DNA from: Bradyrhizobium lablabi
GTDB lineage: Bacteria; Pseudomonadota; Alphaproteobacteria; Rhizobiales; Xanthobacteraceae
Direction of reading: 5' to 3'
DNA: 64,000 bases
Assembly: GCF_018131005.1 (NCBI RefSeq)
Contig: NZ_JAFCJK010000011.1
Coordinates: forward strand, 62,001-126,000
Shown here: piece after piece, positions 60,614 through 64,000 of the stretch
Numbering within the stretch: the first letter of the stretch is position 1
Layout of the letters: every line of letters starts with the position of its first letter
Program-made: the position numbers and the translations under genes
Notes under the pieces: generated by a model
Databases searched by the model: none
What the model was told of the DNA's origin: nothing
The model's input: the letters and a program-made list of their open reading frames with translations, nothing else

Positions 60614-62761
60614 TCACTCCCCGATCAGCACTAGCCACTCATCCTCCGTCAGCACGGTCACGCCGTGCTTCTTGGCTTCGGCCAGCTTCGAGCCTGCGCC
60701 GGGACCCGCGACCACATAATCCGTCTTCTTTGACACAGAGCCCGCCGCCTTCGCACCCAGCCGCTCCGCTGTGGCCTTTGCCTCGTCTCGTGTCATCTTC
60801 TCCAGCGAGCCGGTGAACACCACCGTCTTGCCCGCGACCTTCGAATTGCTCTTCGGCTTCTCGGCATCGAGAATTTCGACCTCCCTGGTCAGCCGCTCCA
60901 CGATCCCGCGATTATGGCTCTCTCCGAAATACGCGGCGACGCTCTTGATCACGGTGTCGCCGATCTGATCCAGTGCGTCCATCTCGGCGATCGCCTCTTC
61001 GTCATCCCTGGCGAGCTTGATCCCGGCATCGTGGAACGCCTGCCAGGACCCGTAGCCGCGGGCCAGCGCCAGCGCGGTCGTCTCACCGACGTGGCGCATG
61101 CCGAGCGCGTAGATGAAGCGCTCCAGCGCGATCCTGCGGCGGTCCTCGATCGCAGCAAAGAGATTCCGAACCGAGGTTTCGCCGTAGCCCTCGATCTCCT
61201 CCAGCTTGAGTTTCGCGTTGCGCTTGGGCAGCGTGAAGATGTCGGCCGGTTCCTTCACCCATCCCTCGTCGAAGAAATACTGCAGTTGTTTTTCGCCGAG
61301 ACCGTCGATGTCGAAGGCGCGGCGGGACACGAACAGTTTGAGGTGCTCGATCTTCTGGAACGGACAGGCAAATTCGCCGCTGCAGCGGGCGCGCGATCCC
61401 TCCTCGCCGGTCGCGGTTTCCTCGCGCACGACGTCGGTGTGCAGCGGGCACGGACACTTCTTCGGGAAATGGAATTCCTTCGCGTCTTTCGGCCGCTTGG
61501 CGATCACGACGTCGACCACTTGCGGGATCACGTCGCCGGCGCGCTGGGTCACGACGGTGTCGCCGATCCTGATGTCGCGGCCCTCGCGCAGCACCTCGCC
61601 CTTGTTGCCGATGCCCTTGATATAGTCCTCATTGTGCAGCGTGACGTTCTGCACAATCACGCCGCCGACGCCGACCGGCTCGAGCTTGCCGACCGGCGTG
61701 AACGAGCCGGTACGTCCAACCTGAATCTCGATATCCCGCAGCACTGTCGTGGCGCGCTCGGCAGGGAATTTGTGCGCAATCGCCCATCGCGGCGTGCGCG
61801 ACACGAAGCCCAGCCGGTCCTGCCAGTCGATGCGGTCGACCTTGTAGACGACGCCATCGATGTCATAGTCGAGCTCGGCGCGCTGCTCCTCGATCGTGCG
61901 ATGGAATGCGATCAACTCCTCGATGGAGTGACAGAGCTTCGTCAGCGGATTGGTCTTGAACCCGCAACGCTCGAACCAGTGGATCATGCCGCTCTGCGTG
62001 TCCTCCGGCATCGCGCTCATTTGCCCCCACGCATAAGCGAAGAAACCGAGTGGACGGGAGGCGGTGATCGTCGGGTCTTTCTGCCGCAGCGAACCCGCGG
62101 CCGAATTGCGCGGATTGGCGAAGATGGTGTCGCCGGCGGCCTTCTGCCGCTCGTTCAGCGCGAGAAATGCCTTCTTGGTCATATAGACTTCGCCGCGCAC
62201 CTCGCAGATGTCGGGCACGTTGCGCCCCTTCAGCCTTTGCGGCACATCCTCGAGCGTGCGAATATTGGCGGTGACATCCTCGCCTTCGGCGCCGTCGCCG
62301 CGTGTCGCGGCGGTGACGAGCTCGCCGCCTTCATAGCGCAGCGACATCGAGAGCCCGTCGATCTTCGGTTCGGCAGAGAAATCGATCCTGTCGTCAGGCA
62401 GCTTCAGGAAACGTGCGATGCGCCCGACGAAGTCTATGACGTCCGCTTCCGCGAAGGCGTTGTCGAGTGACAGCATCGGGACGGAGTGACGAACCTTCTT
62501 GAAGCGCCCCGACGGCGCCGCACCGACCTTCTGCGACGGCGAATCCGAGGCGACGAACTCAGGAAAGCGCTTCTCGATCGCGTTGTAGCGCTGGCGCAAC
62601 GCGTCGTATTCGGCGTCCGTGATGCTGGGCGCGTCCTCCTGGTAATAGCGCTTGTCGTTCGCCTCGAGCTCCAGCGCGAGCCGTGTCAACTCGACCCTGG
62701 CCTGAGCCTTGGTGAGGCTTGCAACATCGACCCGCGCCTTCTTTGCCTTGGTGGCCATCAT
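60614..62761 (-). CDS. ligA: NAD-dependent DNA ligase
   Basis: 715 aa, standard LigA. Adenylation lysine K133 in AEPKIDGLSMSLRY; NAD-binding NAFAEADVIDF region; OB fold with QVGRTGSFTPVGKLEPV; Cys4 zinc finger (CPCPLHT and ARCSGEFACPF); helix-hairpin-helix repeats (FDIDGLGEKQLQYF); and a C-terminal BRCT domain (AGKTVVFTGSLEKMTRDEAKATAERLGAKA). It seals nicks in replication and repair. Two tandem ATGs at 62756-62761. Follows recN by 12 bp. Confidence 0.96.
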   Translation of the reverse strand: MMATKAKKARVDVASLTKAQARVELTRLALELEANDKRYYQEDAPSITDAEYDALRQRYNAIEKRFPEFVASDSPSQKVGAAPSGRFKKVRHSVPMLSLDNAFAEADVIDFVGRIARFLKLPDDRIDFSAEPKIDGLSMSLRYEGGELVTAATRGDGAEGEDVTANIRTLEDVPQRLKGRNVPDICEVRGEVYMTKKAFLALNERQKAAGDTIFANPRNSAAGSLRQKDPTITASRPLGFFAYAWGQMSAMPEDTQSGMIHWFERCGFKTNPLTKLCHSIEELIAFHRTIEEQRAELDYDIDGVVYKVDRIDWQDRLGFVSRTPRWAIAHKFPAERATTVLRDIEIQVGRTGSFTPVGKLEPVGVGGVIVQNVTLHNEDYIKGIGNKGEVLREGRDIRIGDTVVTQRAGDVIPQVVDVVIAKRPKDAKEFHFPKKCPCPLHTDVVREETATGEEGSRARCSGEFACPFQKIEHLKLFVSRRAFDIDGLGEKQLQYFFDEGWVKEPADIFTLPKRNAKLKLEEIEGYGETSVRNLFAAIEDRRRIALERFIYALGMRHVGETTALALARGYGSWQAFHDAGIKLARDDEEAIAEMDALDQIGDTVIKSVAAYFGESHNRGIVERLTREVEILDAEKPKSNSKVAGKTVVFTGSLEKMTRDEAKATAERLGAKAAGSVSKKTDYVVAGPGAGSKLAEAKKHGVTVLTEDEWLVLIGE

Positions 62762-62773
62762 TGCGCGCCGCCG

Positions 62774-64000
62774 TTACGCCGCGCCGCGCAAGAGCCGCTC
62801 CGCCGCCGCCCTCGCCTCAGCGGTGATCTCGGCGCCGGCGAGCATGCGGGCGATTTCCTCGCGGCGGTGATCGGCGGCGAGCGCGTTGACGCGGGTAGCG
62901 ACGCGCTTGCCCTTGTCGAGCGCATCCTTGGAAATCAGAAGATGCTGGCTGGCGCGCGCGGCGACCTGCGGTGCGTGTGTCACCGCCATGACCTGGACCT
63001 TGCCGGCGAGGCGCGACAGCCGCGAACCGATCGCGTCCGCCACCGCGCCACCGACACCGGTATCGATCTCGTCAAACACGAGCGTCGGCGCCGAGCCGCG
63101 ATCGGCCAGCACGACCTTCAGCGCCAGCAGAAAGCGCGATAATTCGCCGCCGGACGCGACCTTCATCAGCGGTCCCGGTTTTGTTCCCGGATTGGTTTGG
63201 ACCCAGAACTCGACACGGTCGAAGCCCTGTGGTCCCGGCGCCTTCGCGTCGCTCTCGACCTGCGTCATGAACTTGGCGCGTTCGAGCTTGAGCGGCGCGA
63301 GTTCGGCATTGACCGCCTTGTCGAGCTTCTCGGCCGACTTGATGCGCGCGGCCGACAGTTTGGCCGCGGCGGCGCCATAGCGCTTGTCGGCTTCGGCGGC
63401 GGCGGCTTCGAGCTTCTTCAGCTGATCGGCGCCGGCGTCGATCAGTGCGACATCGTTGGCGTATTGGGTCGCGAGCGCCGCTAGCCGGTCGACCGGCGTC
63501 GAATATTTGCGCGAGGCGGCGCGAAGCGCGAACAGCCGCTCCTCGATGCGTTCGAGCTCGGCCGGATCGAAATCGGTGGCGGCGAGCGCGGCATTGAGAT
63601 GTTGGTCGGCCTCTTCCAGCGCGTTGATCGCGACGTCGATCGCCTTGACCGCGGGGTCGATCAGATGAGGAGCGTTGGCCGCGCGCCGCTCCAGGCGCCG
63701 CACCGCCGCCGATAGTGCCGGCACCGGCGAATGCGATCCGCCAATCGCCTCCTGCGCCTCGCGCAGATCAGTGGCGATCTTCTCGCCCTGCATCATGGTG
63801 GTGCGGCGGTCGGCGAGCTCGGTCTCCTCGCCATCCTTCGGCGCCAGCGCCTTCAGTTCCTGGGACGCATGGCGCAGATAATCCGCCTCGCGCGCCGCGC
63901 GTTCCATGCCGGCGCGATGCTCGTCGAGCGCGGTGGTTGCCGCCCGGCGGTCATCCCACAGCGCCTCCAGCGCCTCGACGTCCTTCTCCAGCCCGGCGAA
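62774..64000 (-). CDS. recN: DNA repair protein RecN (3' part; 5' end off the right edge)
   Basis: About 408 C-terminal residues of RecN, an SMC-like ATPase that promotes double-strand-break repair. Seen are coiled-coil segments (LEEADQHLNAAL, ERIEERLFALRAASRKY), the ABC signature MKVASGGELSRFLLALKVVL, Walker B TLVFDEIDTGVGG and the D-loop/switch VMAVTHAPQVAARA. The frame stays open to base 64000, so the N-terminal Walker A half lies outside. It precedes ligA on the minus strand with a 12-bp gap; the two repair genes form an operon. Confidence 0.95.
   Translation of the reverse strand, partial: FAGLEKDVEALEALWDDRRAATTALDEHRAGMERAAREADYLRHASQELKALAPKDGEETELADRRTTMMQGEKIATDLREAQEAIGGSHSPVPALSAAVRRLERRAANAPHLIDPAVKAIDVAINALEEADQHLNAALAATDFDPAELERIEERLFALRAASRKYSTPVDRLAALATQYANDVALIDAGADQLKKLEAAAAEADKRYGAAAAKLSAARIKSAEKLDKAVNAELAPLKLERAKFMTQVESDAKAPGPQGFDRVEFWVQTNPGTKPGPLMKVASGGELSRFLLALKVVLADRGSAPTLVFDEIDTGVGGAVADAIGSRLSRLAGKVQVMAVTHAPQVAARASQHLLISKDALDKGKRVATRVNALAADHRREEIARMLAGAEITAEARAAAERLLRGAA

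Noticed and set aside
60914..62470. 518-codon plus-strand frame antisense to ligA
   Set aside because: ligA is unambiguous on the minus strand; the antisense product lacks any domain.

Overview
This is a GC-rich chromosomal segment of an alphaproteobacterium, most likely Bradyrhizobium or a close Nitrobacteraceae relative. Three things support this: a circularly permuted two-piece tmRNA gene beside an alpha-type SspB gene, many periplasmic solute-receptor transport systems, and intergenic palindromic repeats that I recognise as recurrent in Bradyrhizobium genomes. No rRNA, tRNA or CRISPR array was seen. Both window edges cut genes (hflK on the left, recN on the right).

Layout. 1-2.5 kb: hflK (partial) and a thyA-GNAT-folA nucleotide-metabolism operon. 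2.6-7.3 kb: a tripartite tricarboxylate transporter (tctB-tctA-tctC) and a pair of half-size chromate-transporter-like genes. 7.4-8.4 kb: permuted ssrA followed by sspB, so a proteolysis-tag RNA sits beside the adaptor that delivers tagged proteins to ClpXP. 8.5-10.7 kb: fumC, a small ORF and a DUF4169/ribbon-helix-helix pair. 10.9-16.9 kb: a large AsmA-like protein, a cytochrome P450 and a divergent TetR regulator. 16.9-26.9 kb: a long minus-strand uptake region with an MFS carrier, a branched-chain-amino-acid-type ABC system with a fused LivM-LivG protein, a hydroxyacid dehydrogenase and a TRAP transporter with a fused DctQM permease. 27-30.1 kb: a decayed accessory stretch with dispersed repeats, a small secreted repeat protein, an ABC_sub_bind receptor and two truncated phage/integrase fragments joined in opposite orientations.

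30.1-38.9 kb: a class III adenylate cyclase, ccdA, then doxX, a short Cys-rich secreted precursor, a DUF692 (MNIO) enzyme and its DUF2063 partner. The last four form a bufferin-type RiPP (ribosomally made, modified peptide) locus. Both doxX and the precursor are preceded by matching ECF-sigma-like promoter boxes (GTAACM-N16-CGWA). A secreted zinc peptidase and a SulP transporter follow. 39-50.6 kb: a Spy/CpxP-like protein with a His/Gly-rich N-terminus, an FAD-linked oxidase, a thioesterase, a tiny DUF1328 membrane protein, a UvrD/PcrA helicase, a Cys-rich secreted protein with an OmpA-domain partner, a GNAT enzyme, an ABC-2 exporter, a glycine-zipper protein and an L,D-transpeptidase. 50.6-64 kb: a membrane-fused spermidine-synthase-like protein, a PYROXD2-like oxidoreductase, a transposase remnant flanked by near-identical 25-bp direct repeats, an orphan Flp pilin, prmA, an M24 aminopeptidase, a Bcr/CflA-type MFS exporter whose C-terminus runs into a repeat, ligA and recN.

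The most interesting system is the DoxX/bufferin locus with its shared promoter boxes. It is probably an envelope metal- or redox-stress module, and the downstream metallopeptidase and His-rich Spy-like protein may be related to it. The large antisense open frames seen throughout are a product of high GC content and were not annotated.
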